DNA from: Monosporascus cannonballus | Lineage: Eukaryota > Ascomycota > Sordariomycetes > Xylariales | NCBI GenBank assembly: GCA_004154925.1 | Contig: QJNS01000204.1 | Location: 62,001 to 126,000, forward strand | DNA length: 64,000 nucleotides | Reading direction: 5' to 3' | Position numbers and translations under genes: made by a program | Part shown: positions 22,272 to 34,276 of the stretch, one piece after another | Position numbering within the stretch: the first letter of the stretch is position 1 | Layout: every line of letters starts with the position of its first letter | The notes under the pieces: generated by a model | What the model was told of the DNA's origin: nothing | Seen by the model: only the letters and a program-made list of their open reading frames with translations | Database searches by the model: none

Positions 22272-25200
22272 TTAGGTTTATCGCATTTGTTAAGTGGTCA
22301 AGTAGTTCCCATATGTTTTCTTTTGGTAGGTAATTTTTTCATTTGATTAGGTACTGAACTTTGTTTTTAACCATTTTAGAGTCCAGTATTTGTTCGATTT
22401 CGTATTCGTCAGAATTTTTTTTAAATTCCAGGTTTATTTCTAACGGGGCGTTTTTAAGTATTAATTTAAGTAGGGAAATATGGAAAATAGGGTATATCTT
22501 TATGTTTTTGGGTAACGACAATCGATAATTAATTCTGGAAATAACTTTATTAATTTTAAATGGGCTAAGTTTTTTAAAATCAAATTTATCGTTAGGTCTT
22601 TTTATTTTAATCTGAAAGATGTTCGAAATTGTATTTTGCTTTTGGCGTAATAAGTAAACCTTGTTTTTTTTCGTTAAAATTAATCTCTTAATTTTTTCTT
22701 GTTGTAATATTGGGCCATTTTTTTAAAGAAACTTTAGTTTTTTGTGGAAACGAACCTGAATTATTTTGATTTCTGTTATTAACGTTTTTGCTTTTAAGGT
22801 AATTATAATCATCCTTAATATTTTATTAAATAGTTATTTAGGTCGTTTTGTTTTTGCTTCGTATCTATACATAGTTGTATAAAGAGATACGCCTATGTCC
22901 TTATTAATAGATATGTTATAAGCGATTTGTGCTAATAATAAAAGCTGTACCTAATTATTCTGTTAATAATTAACGTAATTTTGAAAATATTATTCCAAAG
23001 TTGATTAAGTCGTTCTATTTATTTATCCGTTTAAGGATAATATGCTGTTAAAAATTTGAATTTAGCACCAATTCGTTTAAAAAAACTGGTACCGAATTTT
23101 GAAGTAAATAACGTATTTTTATCAAAAACAATTTTTTCTGGTATTCCGTATTTGTTTAGGTAATATTTAATAAAGGCGTAAGTTAATTGTTCTGCCGTTA
23201 CGTTTCCTTTAAAAGGTAAAAAATACTCATATTTGGTAAGTTTGTCGATAATCACCTAGATTCCGTTATATTCGACTCCAGTGATTAGGTTTTTAAAAGG
23301 AGGTAAGTTAGTGATAAAATTCTAAGTTATAATATTCCATGCCTTATTAAGAATATCGGTAGGTTATAATAACCCATAGGGCTTATGGCGTGCTATTTTA
23401 GTTTTGTTGCAGATATTGCAATTTTTGATAACTTTTTTGATTATACGGCGTAATTCGGGGAAATTATATCGTTTTTGTAGCCGTCTAGTAGTTTTAAAGA
23501 TTTTTTGGTATCCGTACAATAAATCTTTGTAAAATTCCCTTACGAATTATTCTCGTTAATCCTTAGGAACATAGATTTTGTTATAGTATAGTAACTGGTT
23601 TTTTGGTTATCTTTTTAGCTGCTAAACTTTTTTTTGTTTTTCTTTATCGTAAGAATTTCGGAATCGTATTAAAAGTTCGGGGGATAATTTTTTTAAAATT
23701 TCGCATAACTGTATTATATTATCTTGATTATACTGTAATATTTATATGCTTTTTTGGGAACTTTTAAGTCGTAATCGCTTTTGCGATTAAGAATATTTAC
23801 TTGGATGGTTTTTTTTCCTTTAATATGGTATATTTTAAAATTAAACCTAAATAAGAGAATTATTTATCTTTTATGCCGTTTGTTTAGTTTTTAAGTTTTT
23901 ATAAATCGAATAAGGTTTTTATGATTAAAGTAAATATCGAAAAGTTTTTTCGTTTTATTAAAAAAAGGTTCTTATTCCTTAAAAACGTTAATAATTGCTA
24001 ATAACTTTTTATCGTAAATCTAATATTTAAATTTTGTATTTCGAAATACTTTTAAATAATACGTTATTAAATATTATTTACTATTATCCTTTAGTTATTT
24101 TAAAATAACATTTAATGCGTAATTTAAAGTATCCGTCTTTAGGCGTTTCCTTTTATTTGCGTTAAATAATCTTATTATAAGTACGTTAGTAATTATATCT
24201 TTTAAAATCTGGAATATTTTCTTTGCCTTTTTTGGGAATTCGAACTTTTTTCCTACGTATTTTTTGGTAGTAAGTTTTGTTAATGGTTTAATTATATCTC
24301 CGTATCCCTTAATTAAGCCGCGTACGTAACCCGTAAATCCTAAGATTTGCCGGATATCTGTAATAGTCGCCTTATTGGAAATAAGCTAGTCTTTGATTGT
24401 TTCCATTTTAAAATATTGAATTTGGATTTGGCCGGGGGTAAGAATATATCCTAGAAAGTTTAATTTCTATATGTACCATACGTTTTTGGCTGGGTTAACC
24501 CGGATATTTGCTTTGTTTAATATTTAAAGCATTTAGGCGATTTGCTTTTTATGCTTATCGAAAGTTTCGGAATAAATGAGGATATTGTCGAGATAGACGA
24601 ACATAAATTTGTCCAGAAATTTTCTGAACGTAATTATGATTAAGCGTTAGAAATTAGCGGAAGCATTAGTAAATCCTATGGGTATTATTTTGTATTCGTA
24701 AAATCCATATATCGTTCTAAATGCCATTTTTTATTTTTCTTTTTTAATTATTTTGATATAGTAATAACCGTTTTGGAGCTTAAATGTAATAAATTATTTT
24801 GCTTTGCTAGCGTTTTTTTAACGTATTTATAAAAGTTAGAGGATATCCGTTTTTGATTATGATATCGTTTAACTATTTGTAGTCAATTACCTTTTTAAAA
24901 ACTAGGTTTCCGTTTTCGTTAATTTTTTGCTTTTTATCTTTAGTTTTTGGCATTATAAGGACGGGGTATTTAATTAAGGAGTTAAAAGGTTAAATATATT
25001 TTATAAAATTTAAGATAGTATCCTTTCTTAATAGGTATTTTATGATCTTATTAGCCATAAGGTAGTAATTCGTAATTTTTTCTATTTTTGAACAATTTCT
25101 TGAACCGTCGATATTCAAATGGTATTATGAAAAATTAGTTTGCAATATGGACTTCTTTAATAACATAATAGATCTTTTGATTGTCTTTTTCGGGTAACTT

Positions 25201-25860
25201 ATTTTCCCATAAAAGTATTTAATGCTTTTAATTAATATGTAAATTGCTGGACCTAAGCCATAACATTCCTAAAATAATGTTATGTCTAGAGATATCGGCA
25301 ATGTCCAGCAAAATCCATTCTTAATATCCTTAAATTCGTACGGGGAGTTCCTTAGTTTTTCGAAAAATTTGCCCGTTTTCGTACGTAAATAAGCTCCTAT
25401 TTACTATACGTAATTTATAGGATTTTAACTTATATTTCTAAGGAATCTAATACTTTTTTGCTATTGCAGGAAAAATAAAAATTTTTTCGACTTCTAAGTT
25501 AATTATAATTTTAAACGTTTTGCCCTTATATCGAAAAAGAATCTTTATTTAATTACGTAATCCTTTTGCTGCTTTATATAAGGTTTTATATATTAAGGCT
25601 TTTCGATACCTTATTTTCGAAAGCTTTTATCGTTTTTTAATTAATGCGGTTTACTTGCGAAAAAGCGTTTTTATTTTCGAACCTTTTTGGCTACGTACTT
25701 GGTATAATAATCGTCCATATACTTATACTATTTTTTTCTGCCCAACTAATATCCAAAAGTAATTGTTTTCTTTTAGTTTATCCTTTGGTTTTATACCTTT
25801 TAAGTTATAAGGTCGGAAAGGTATACTTCCGAAAAAAGTGTTCCCATATATAGGAACTCG
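22156..25860 (-). pseudogene. pol: Broken pol of E (protease, RT, RNase H, integrase, chromodomain)
   Basis: Read on the minus strand. The protease C-terminal motif is DISRHNIILGMLWLR near 25,235-25,330. The RT active site reads VYLDNILIYSE (24,584-24,595), so the second Asp of YLDD is Asn. RNase H is near 23,800-24,300. The integrase zinc finger has CNICNKTK near 23,395-23,450. Its core, in an open stretch at 23,031-23,255, reads MIIDKLTKYEYFLPF and YGIPEKIVFDKNT, carrying the first Asp of D,D35E. The chromodomain reads YEIEQILDSKMVKNKVQYLIK in an open stretch ending at 22,339. The same frame continues to a stop at 22,156, inside the antisense ORF. The copy is inactive but moderately preserved. 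Confidence 0.88.
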
Positions 25861-27050
25861 TATTAAATATAGAACGTCAAGGCATAACATAAGCATTTTT
25901 ACGATATGGCCTTCTAACTCCGTTCTAAGTTAAAATATAAATAATAAGATTTAAGGTATTTTGATTATTAAGGGATTTTTATGCATCTATATTTATCGTT
26001 TAATTCGGTAAGTATTTTTTCGTCCTATTTAGGCCAAAAGTTATTATTTTCTTTAGCTATAAGATAAACGAAATAATCGTCTTAATAACAAGCGGTAAAA
26101 TATAATAGGTCGTAAAGGTTTATCGATAATATTTTTTAATAAATAATACATTTTAGGAACTTATAAAGTTTCGGGGATAATTATCCATAATTATTAATAT
26201 CTAGTCGAAATTAATTATTTACATTATATATCTTATACCTTTGTATATTAAGATAACAAAAGTATTTTAGCTTTATGATTATCTTAGAAACCGTTTATCC
26301 TAGATAATATTTACAGGCTTTAACCTTAAAATCCTAGCAAATAAGATAATTTTCGTACTTTAGGATATCGCTTTAAATTTAAATAATTATGGTAATAATA
26401 AATTCTGGCTAAAAGGAAGTTAAGCTAATTTTTTTTTCTTTTTTTGCTTTACTATTTATTTCTTATTCAGTTATCCTAACTTTTTTTTGGGGTTAAGAAA
26501 TTCCTTCTTTCTTAGAGTTCCTCTTGGCGGAAAAACGGTATTCGCTTTTAAAATGTCCCTTTTTGCCATAATTAAAACATTCCACTTTAGACTTGTTTTT
26601 TTTGGGCTCCCTTAAAGCGGAACTTATTTCTTTTTAAAGCTTGCCCTTATCCTTCTTAATTCGGCTGCTAAAACCCTTATCGTTACTTCGTCTGCCAGTT
26701 TCTTTCTTTTCGAAATACCAATCAAAAATACGACGGTCGGCAATAATAACCTTGTCGATATATTCTGCAAAGGATCCCATTTTGGGTTCCATATATATCT
26801 CGTCCTTGATCTAAGGCTTTAGGCCGTCGTAATAAAGATAAAACAACGCATTTTCGGGCAGGTTTAAAATAGCTGCCAAGCGGTTAAATTCGGTCGTATA
26901 CTTAAACGTTAACTTAGTCTTATTACTAATCCTTTACCAGTTAGTAACGGGGATCGGATATGCTGTTTATTTTTTGAATGTCGTCCTATGCTATCGTTTG
27001 CACTGAGTTCAGAAGAGCTTATGCCCTAACTAAGCGGTAAATCATTCATC
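25860..27050 (-). pseudogene. gag: Broken gag of E
   Basis: The minus-strand zinc knuckle at 26,545-26,590 reads ECFNYGKKGHFKSEY. This is a CCHC motif with the second and last Cys changed to Tyr. Capsid-like sequence lies to its right as far as the LTR at 27,077. The part around 26,500-27,000 is GC-richer than the rest of the element. Role: particle core and RNA binding. Confidence 0.8.
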
Positions 27051-27076
27051 GGCTATTAATTAAGGAACTATTAAAA

Positions 27077-27500
27077 TGTAACAAACCTATTATATATCCA
27101 CCTGGAGATATAAGCAGTATCCGAAATAAATCTTAATTTGCAAATAACAATAAGGCAAGGAATAACTTAGTGGTCTTATTCGTTAAAAAGGTTTAAAAAC
27201 TTTTCCCTCAATTAAAGAACGGTGTAATTACTTTCAAATTAAAAGTTTAGATTAATAGCTAAAAAGCGAAAAACTAAATAAATAATTATTTATATAAAGA
27301 ACCTAAAACTTTTATACTTTCTTCCATTCTGCTAGTATAATACTGATCTTTTGGATCTGCTAGATCACCCAGATTACAATGATCTATATGATCTAATAGA
27401 TCAGCTAGATCACTTTAAGTCACGTGACTTAGAGTGTGGAGCTTTCCCCCTTCTGCAGCCCTAGGGCCTCCAGAACGGGTCTACTCGGGGATCCGTAACA
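27077..27500 (-). repeat. LTR of E (right, 5' in sense)
   Basis: 424 bp from TGTAACAAACC to GGGATCCGTAACA, with TG/CA ends intact. The last 180 bp keep runs such as GATCTGCTAGATCACC and are little mutated. Confidence 0.92.
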
Positions 27501-27505
27501 GTTGT

Positions 27506-27605
27506 AAGAAAGGAACGGTACTATGGCGTTTGCGGTAAACCCGGACATAATGCGCGCACTTATCAAGAAATGATAGATATATCTGATAAAGATTATTCCG
27601 AATAA
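27506..27605 (+). pseudogene. Transposase of H, C-terminal zinc knuckle
   Basis: The frame reads YYGVCGKPGHNARTYQE then MIDISDEDYSE-like sequence before TAA at 27,603-27,605. It is the C-terminal CCHC knuckle found in many fungal pogo transposases, with the first and last Cys as Tyr. It joins to the frame ending at 21,113 when E and one GTTGT are removed. Confidence 0.82.
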
Positions 27606-27714
27606 TTTTAATTAATTTAAATATAATGTGGCTATTAAGAAACTAAATATGTACAATAAGGTGGTTAAAGTGGGCGTTTCGTTTGTATAGGCGTTTCGCT
27701 TATGGATTACGTTA

Positions 27715-30560
27715 AATAATATAATTATTTATTTAGATAACGAAAGGAAGATACGAAATATCTTTAATTAATTTACGAACAGTTATTGTAATATTAATTA
27801 TATAACAAAGCGTTTAAATATGAATTTTTTTTAAAAAAAAATAAACTTTTTAAGATTTGTAATTAATACCGACGGGTTGGAAATAAACCGCCGACGGGTC
27901 GATATTATCGAAATATAGCTAAAACTAAAATTAATTTATAATATTTAAATATTTTTAAGATTTGCGAATTTTCATCGAAAGTTTATCATTTATTATTTAC
28001 GGATTATTAAACTTATTATTAGGTTTTTAAAAAAGGCGTAAGGCAAAAATAAAACAGCAGAATTTCGATAGCTCGAAAAAGTTAAAAAGGTATTCTGAAA
28101 TTTAAAAAATGTTTTTTAATTACTAATTATTTTTCGATATTAGAATATCGCCAAAAATATCAGGGTCGAAATAAACGTTTTAATAAAAGCTATATTAGGG
28201 ATATTTTTGCAAAAATACAAAAAGTATTAACGTTTAATCGCATATTGGTTATAAAAGTTAAATTTAACCAAAAAACGATAAATTACAAAATCATAAAAGC
28301 TATTGGCGATTATAAAAAATTTAAAATATTAGCGGTAATATTTTAAAGATACGAAAAAAAATTTCTTAATACTTACCGATTATATAACGTTAAAAGATAT
28401 AATAAAGGCGCCGGCGCGTAACTTTAAGGGAAAGTTAACCCGATAGGTTTATTGCCTTACGTAATTTAATTTTAAGATCTAATACTGACTGGGCGTTATT
28501 AACCCAGCAAATAAGTTATTTAAACGCCCGCATAATATATTTAGAGAAATTGCGTATGGAAATATAATTTTTACGTTATTTAAAAAATTTAAATTTATAA
28601 ATAATATGCTGGAAAACGTACGGAAAACGGTTGTAAATATATAACGTAATTTAAAACATTATAAAGAGGTAAAAGACCTTATAAAAATAACATAAAATTC
28701 TTTTGTTATAAAATTCCCAGATATATTTTAAGTAGCGGAAGTTTAAATGATTATTATTTGCGTAAAAAAAGCGGAAATCTTTCGTTATACGATTACAAAA
28801 AACATTGGAAAGGAAAAAAAATAAAAAACTATATATTTGCCGACTTTATCGTTTACGCATAATAACATAAATACGAATCGTCATAATGATATAATTAGCG
28901 GTTAAATAACGGCAACCGTAAATTATAACAGTATTATAATCGGATTTCGAAAAATATAAGAAAAACGAAATTAATATTAAAATTATTATTTATACTTAAT
29001 ACGTTTTACGTTGTTTAGTAAAAAAGATTATTTAAAAATAAAATGGCATTTTAATTAAAGGTTTTTTGATAATTTTATGATTAGGTTCGAAAATTCCAAA
29101 TTAAGAATTTAAATATTATGGAGTTAATACAAATAACTAGATATTAAGCTAAAATAAAAAAAAAGAATATTTTTTAAATTTAAACGAAGTTTTATATTAT
29201 CGGGATAAATTTGTAATCCCGTTATAAGACGTTTTACGAAAATATGGCGAATAATATCAGAAAATATATTAAATAGGATTTAAGTTATTAGAATATAATA
29301 AAATTACGTTATAAATTAAAACTTAATCGCTTAATAATTATAAACATTATAAAAAAATAAATTAAAATAAATTTAAAATATTAATATTAAAATATCATTA
29401 TTTAATTACATAATTATTTTTAAACTTTTGGCGAATAATTATTTTGTCGTATACTAATTAAAAATTAATAGGCGATAAAAAAAATTAAATTTTTATTTCG
29501 GGAACAAAATGTCGCGTTTAATTATTAAGCTTTACATTAATTACCTTTTCGTTAACGTATTAAGAAAATTAATATAAAAATATCGGAAAACGATCGAAAA
29601 ATATATAATAATAAAAGGAAAGTACGTTTAATAAATTTATTAACTGTAAAATCCGAAAAAAATTTAAAAACGTTTTATTTTTCTATGAAAAATAAGGCTT
29701 AAATAATCGGAATATAATTTATTACTAATCGAAAATAGGGCGCCGTCTTTAAAACGCTTAATATATTTAGATTTGACAATAATTTTACAGCGCAAAATAA
29801 TTTTTAATTATGGTTATTAATAAGTATTAAAATTTCGCTAAGGCGTCGAAAAACGGGCGAAAAATATTCGTAAGTAAAAAGCATAATAGTATAGCGGTTT
29901 TCGAAAGTTACCTTATTTATAAAAGTATTTTAAAATTACGCCTAATCGGAAATTAATTGCGGAATAATAAGAAAAAAACCGTAATACTTATAAAAAAGAT
30001 TTAAATTTACAAATTTATAAAACGACGCTAAAATTAAACTTCCATAATTATAACGAACGATCGGAAATCGATTTTCGTTATATTAAAAAAACGATATTTT
30101 TTGATAATAACCGCATTAAGAGCAAATTCGGCTTTGCAAAAAACGTTAAGTCGATAACCAACCGTAATTATATCGGAACGTTCGTATTAAGTACCCGTAA
30201 TATAAGCTTTTTCGAACTTATCGATTAACTTTTAATTATTAATACCGAATTAAGAAATTATTTAGGCGGTACCTTTAAAAATAATCGTAATTTGAACAGA
30301 AATTAAATAATAATATTAATAATATTAAGAATAATTACTTATTGTATAAAAAATCTTTTAATAATAATTAATTACGACGTAATTTAATACGCCTAAAATT
30401 TAAATACAAATCGTACGGTAATCGAAATAACGCTATATTACGTAAATATAATACTGTTTATTATCGCCCGTAATACGATTAATATCTATTTTATTATCGG
30501 CGTCAATAGGATAACGTTAAAGGAAATCTTAATCCTTCTTAATATTAAAATATATTTTTT
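27715..30560 (+). pseudogene. pol: Broken pol of F, second part: RT end, RNase H, probable integrase
   Basis: The frame continues the RT box as LNNIIIYLDNERK at 27,712-27,750 (LDD changed to LNN). FVINTDGLEINR-type sequence follows near 27,860. RNase H is seen as NIRVETNVLIKAI near 28,155-28,190, TDYITLKDIIKAPARNFKGK near 28,375-28,435 and INPANKLFKRP near 28,498-28,530. Sequence from about 29,100 to 30,300 has the position of an integrase, but I could read no secure catalytic motif. The last 360 bp before the 3' LTR are purine-rich and non-coding. Confidence 0.7.
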
Positions 30561-30925
30561 TAGAACTTTTTACGAAAAGAAATATGGCGAACGGAGATAA
30601 TACGCAGAATAAACGGAAAAAGCGAAATGAGAATAAAGAAAAATGAGAAACCGAATGGAACGCGTACGCAGAAGAAATAAAAATATAAATGCGAAAGAGA
30701 AAAAAAAAGGAAAATAAAGTAAGGTTAAAAGCGGATTATAATAAAAAACTAGGTGAAATATAATTAATTACGTAATATAATACGTATGAATTATTACGGT
30801 AATTATTTATAATATAATATAACGGTAAATTATCGACAAACATACGTAACCAGATTTGCAAAACGTATTATATTAACTTAATAATAATATTATTAAGGAT
30901 TAATAGCTTAAAAAAGGGAAATAAT

Positions 30926-31131
30926 TGTAAAAATATAGCTTTTATAAAAATACGGCTGGTAATTAACTAGTTACCGATTAGCTACCGACCTACTTATTAA
31001 TATAAATCCATTATCTAGCAATTAATGGGAAACACTAGATGGAAATAACCTAATACACTTATTTCTTGGAATCTGCTTTACGATTAGTCGGAGATCACCT
31101 CATCCAGCTCACAGCTGTCGATTATCCTATA
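30926..31131 (+). repeat. 3' LTR of element F (206 bp)
   Basis: From TGTAAAAATATAGC to GATTATCCTATA (CA changed to TA). Its uninterrupted sequence shows the target into which Copia element G inserted in the sister LTR. ATAAT follows at 31,132-31,136. Confidence 0.87.
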
Positions 31132-31136
31132 ATAAT

Positions 31137-31880
31137 TAAATATCTTTAAATTAAAATGTTTTGTATTTACGCATAGTCATATTAAATTAAAATATAAATT
31201 TATTGTTATAAAGATTCAGTATTGTTTTATTAGTTTAATAAATAATATACTTTTAAAGGTTTATTAAATTTAATATTAACGAAAGAATTTAAAAAATTCA
31301 AAGTTTTCTAAACATAATTTAATAATTAAAAAATATTAAGTTTTTCAAAAAACAAATTATATATTATATGAATTTAATTTTTTTATAAATTCACGCGTTG
31401 TTTATTAAATATAACTCTTAATATAAAGGCAGTAAATTAATTATTTAAAACTTTTATAAAGTTATCGATTATAGATATAATACTAATATATAAATTGCTT
31501 ATATTTATATGAAAAATCACCAGTAAAAATATCGGATACAAAATAATCATTTTATGTTAAAAACTTAAATATTCGAAAAATTAAAATATATATTTTGGAT
31601 TTTCCAATATATTATCCATATTTAATTAATTAAAAAAGTACATTTGGAAATTTATTATATAGAATTTAAGTTTTATTTATTATTATATTGGTTTATAAAA
31701 TTATAGCATTATTTTATTAATCGAAAAAAAGTAAAAAGTTATAAGGAATATTAATTATAATTTTAAGTTATTTTTTCTTTCTTTAATAAAGAAATATTTA
31801 TTTTAATTAAAATTACAATTATATTAAAATATAAAGATTTTAATTTTGCATTTTATTATAGAAGTTATAATATTAAAATT
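31137..31880. other. AT-rich filler with no recognisable content
   Basis: Strongly AT-rich, few CpG or GC-containing words, no reading frame or repeat recognised. It resembles the sequence left of F (10,841-11,162) in composition, as expected for two halves of one target region. Confidence 0.55.
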
Positions 31881-31909
31881 TGCGTAATTAATGTATATTA
31901 TAATAATTA

Positions 31910-34276
31910 TTATTATTACTTTTTGGGAATTTATATAGAATGGTATTAATTATATTTTAAAAGTTATAATTTCTAATTGGGCCTTATTTTGGAAATTTTG
32001 TTATTTTTATAAAAATAATTGTTAAAGAAGTTTAATTAATATATTGATCCTCTAACAGATATTTCTTTATCAGAAGCTATTTCCTTAAAGGCTATAAGGC
32101 GTTAGCGCTTATAATTTTTTGATAGCATGTAATATTCTTTTTTTATTCGCCCATATTAACCTAATTACCTTCTTCAAGAAAAGCTACTTTTAGCCATACT
32201 TATTTTGCGCTATGATATATGTATTAACACCGGTTATTATTACAAATTGCTATATCATATTCAGCATAACAAAACCTGGTTTATTAAGCTCGCTATCGAT
32301 TTATAATACTATTATTTGTAACTTAAAGCTCTATTCGTCGAATACCGCAATAAAAGTGCTATAAATCAGCCTAGCACCTTATAACGGATTTCCTTAAAAC
32401 TTTTCGCTATTAATTAATGGGTTTTTCTATATTACTAGTACGAAAAAAATTTGCCAAAGCTTTGTGCCGCCCGTTAAAAAATGACTCGAAGTATTAAATA
32501 TTTTTAATAATTAGTTTTCTATGAAAAGCAATCGCGTTTCGGTATAATTTCCATATAGGTATGCCCTATTTCTGTAAAAAGAAGCAGTTATTAACGATAA
32601 CGTAAAGCAAAAAATTATATATAAAGGCTTAAGTTACGTTACGCCGAAGTTTGTAATCTTATTTAAATCTAAACTTTCGTTAATTACCGAAATTAACGCT
32701 ATTTATATTAAAGTTATATTTATAGGCAATTCGAAATATTATAACCGTTTTTTCCGTCTGATTTCCAAAGAATTTGCGGGCGGCGTTCTTATATTTATTT
32801 CTTTTTTTCGGCTTTTTTCAAACTAATAGGATCCGTTCCCTTACTATCTATCTAATACCAAGGAATAAAACGATAAAATTATTAACTTAAACGATTTAAT
32901 TTACCTTATTATTGGACGTTAAAAAGTTTATGATTTAATTAAAAAAATAAGGAAATAACTTTAATATTTTTCAAATTCGCAAATTGTTTCGTTATTTTAT
33001 AATTTTTTCGGACGGTACCCGTTATTGCTAAACCTTTTTTACGTAATTATAAAAACAGATATAACGAAAAGAAAAAGGTATCGAAAAATACGTAATATAA
33101 AAAGTTATAAATGCTTTTAAGCTTATCGATAAGAAAAACAATTAATTGTTGAACTAGATTCAGAAAATCGTCGCCTTTTTTGTCGTTTTTTTTCGCCCCT
33201 AAAACGCTAATAGGACTTCCGCCTTTATCTAGATAATGGTCTATTTATATTAAAAATAACCCGTAAAAATCCAGGACCTAAATCTTAAAACCAGTATTAT
33301 CAACTTTATTCGGGATAATGGTATTAAAAAGCGATTTTCCGCAATACCTTACGATATACTTATTTACGTTAATATTGCTCCCAGGGACATAAAATTCGAA
33401 AGTTATTCGTTATACTTATTTAGCTTATTTATTACAACGTTAAAAAAGTAACTTAAATTAATATTCGTAATTCTAAACCCAAAACCTTCGGTAAAAAGCT
33501 TATTATCGATTTCGAAAAAAAAAGCTAATAATCTAGTAATACGAGGTGTAATTCAAACCAATCTAGTACACGTTAACCGACGTTTCCTTATAATTATACA
33601 TATAAATTAAGGTAAAAAAAACAAATATAGCTTTTCGATATACGTAACGTACCAGTAATAACCCCGAATGTATAATTTTTTTTCCTTTTTATTCGAATTC
33701 GAAATTATTCGTTTATCGTATTTATTTTTTATTAATTAACGTAAAATAAATAAGAAAAATAACTTTAATAAAATAAATAGCAGTAACCTTATTTAAATCT
33801 TATATTTATCGAAAATTAATAATTTAAAATAAGTTCTAATTAATAGATTAAGCCGCGCGTTAAGGCGGAAGGTAACTTTATCTGTAACGTCTTTTTTATA
33901 CGCATCAAAGTCTAGCTATACTGCAAGGGTTTGTGATTTTATTTCAACGTTTGCAGCTTTCCGTTTCCGTCCTATTTTGCGTTAATTTTGCATTGAAAAC
34001 TAACAGGAAATAAGGTGTTAAACGGAAGGAAAAAAACAGGAATATCGTTAACGTCAACACTCAAAGTACCTTCGCACTCGCGTTTCTGTGCTGTAGCGTA
34101 ACTTAGTGGGGCCTTAGTGGACGTTTTTCGGGGCTACAGTGGGCTCAGTTTCCGTATTAAGCCTAGAACCTTCTGAAAAATTGTTAGCCGAGACGTCTTG
34201 TGGCCTTCAAGGAGATAGCTGTGGCTACGGCTGCTGCGCCGCAGGCGCAGCCACAACCTCCAAAATGGGGTCCTGA
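31910..34276 (-). mobile_element. PiggyBac-like DNA transposon remnant
   Basis: A minus-strand transposase fossil lies between two inverted motifs: TTGGGCCTTATTTTGG at 31,977-31,992 and CCTCCAAAATGGGGTCCTGA at 34,257-34,276. The left flank (about 31,900-32,010) and the right flank, including the hairpin GCTGCGCC/GGCGCAGC at 34,233-34,251, recur side by side in the short element near 50,800-51,000. The right 300 bp are GC-balanced and unmutated, while the coding part is mutated. Exact ends and the TTAA duplication expected for this superfamily could not be fixed. Confidence 0.6.
32040..33860 (-). pseudogene. PiggyBac-like transposase fossil (DDE_Tnp_1_7 type)
   Basis: The minus-strand frame reads FYVPGSNINVNKYIVRYCGK (coding near 33,340-33,400). 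This is the first catalytic region of PiggyBac-type transposases with its Asp changed to Asn. Then follow NTIIPNKVDNTGFKI and VLDFYGLFL near 33,240-33,330, and FFDTFFFSLYLFL with GLAITGTVRKNYKITKQ near 33,000-33,090, matching the family's second catalytic region and the R-x-N segment. N-terminal sequence lies to the right up to about 33,860 and C-terminal sequence runs left to about 32,040. Stops are Gln/Trp-type. It would excise and insert DNA at TTAA; it is inactive. This is identification by motif reading only. Confidence 0.7.

Larger units (their letters stand above)
21119..27500 (-). mobile_element. Gypsy chromovirus E, complete, inserted in transposon H
   Basis: 6,382 bp with two 424-bp LTRs of equal length and the perfect duplication GTTGT at 21,114-21,118 and 27,501-27,505. 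The coding strand is minus: gag at the right, then protease, RT, RNase H, integrase and chromodomain at the left. Between pol and the left LTR there is an extra reading frame on the opposite strand (21,636-22,271). It is less damaged than A, B, D, K and L, with several open stretches of 60-75 codons. It is a different family from A/B/K/L, with unrelated LTRs. Confidence 0.92.
19463..27712 (+). mobile_element. pogo/Fot1-like DNA transposon H, split by Gypsy E
   Basis: The inverted ends are ACGTAATCTATAAGC at 19,463 and GCTTATGGATTACGT ending at 27,712. They extend about 40 bp as repeated YATAAGCRAARCGCC-type units. TA lies at 19,461-19,462 and 27,713-27,714, the duplication expected of the Tc1/mariner-pogo superfamily. 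Without E and its duplication the element is about 1,863 bp, normal for Fot1-type elements. It sits within a Leu codon next to the catalytic Asp pair of the RT of F. E is inserted within its transposase. Confidence 0.9.
11163..31131 (+). mobile_element. Gypsy element F, complete but twice interrupted
   Basis: A plus-strand Gypsy element spanning almost 20 kb because other transposons sit in it. Its LTRs are 206 bp. The 5' LTR is split into 11,163-11,200 and 16,669-16,841; the 3' LTR is 30,926-31,131. With the 5-bp duplication counted once, the two halves of the 5' LTR also sum to 206 bp. The element is flanked by ATAAT at 11,158-11,162 and 31,132-31,136. The internal order is gag, protease, RT, (pogo element H), RT end, RNase H, probable integrase, then a purine-rich tail (about 30,560-30,925). 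F is the host for G and H, so it is the oldest layer here. Confidence 0.88.
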
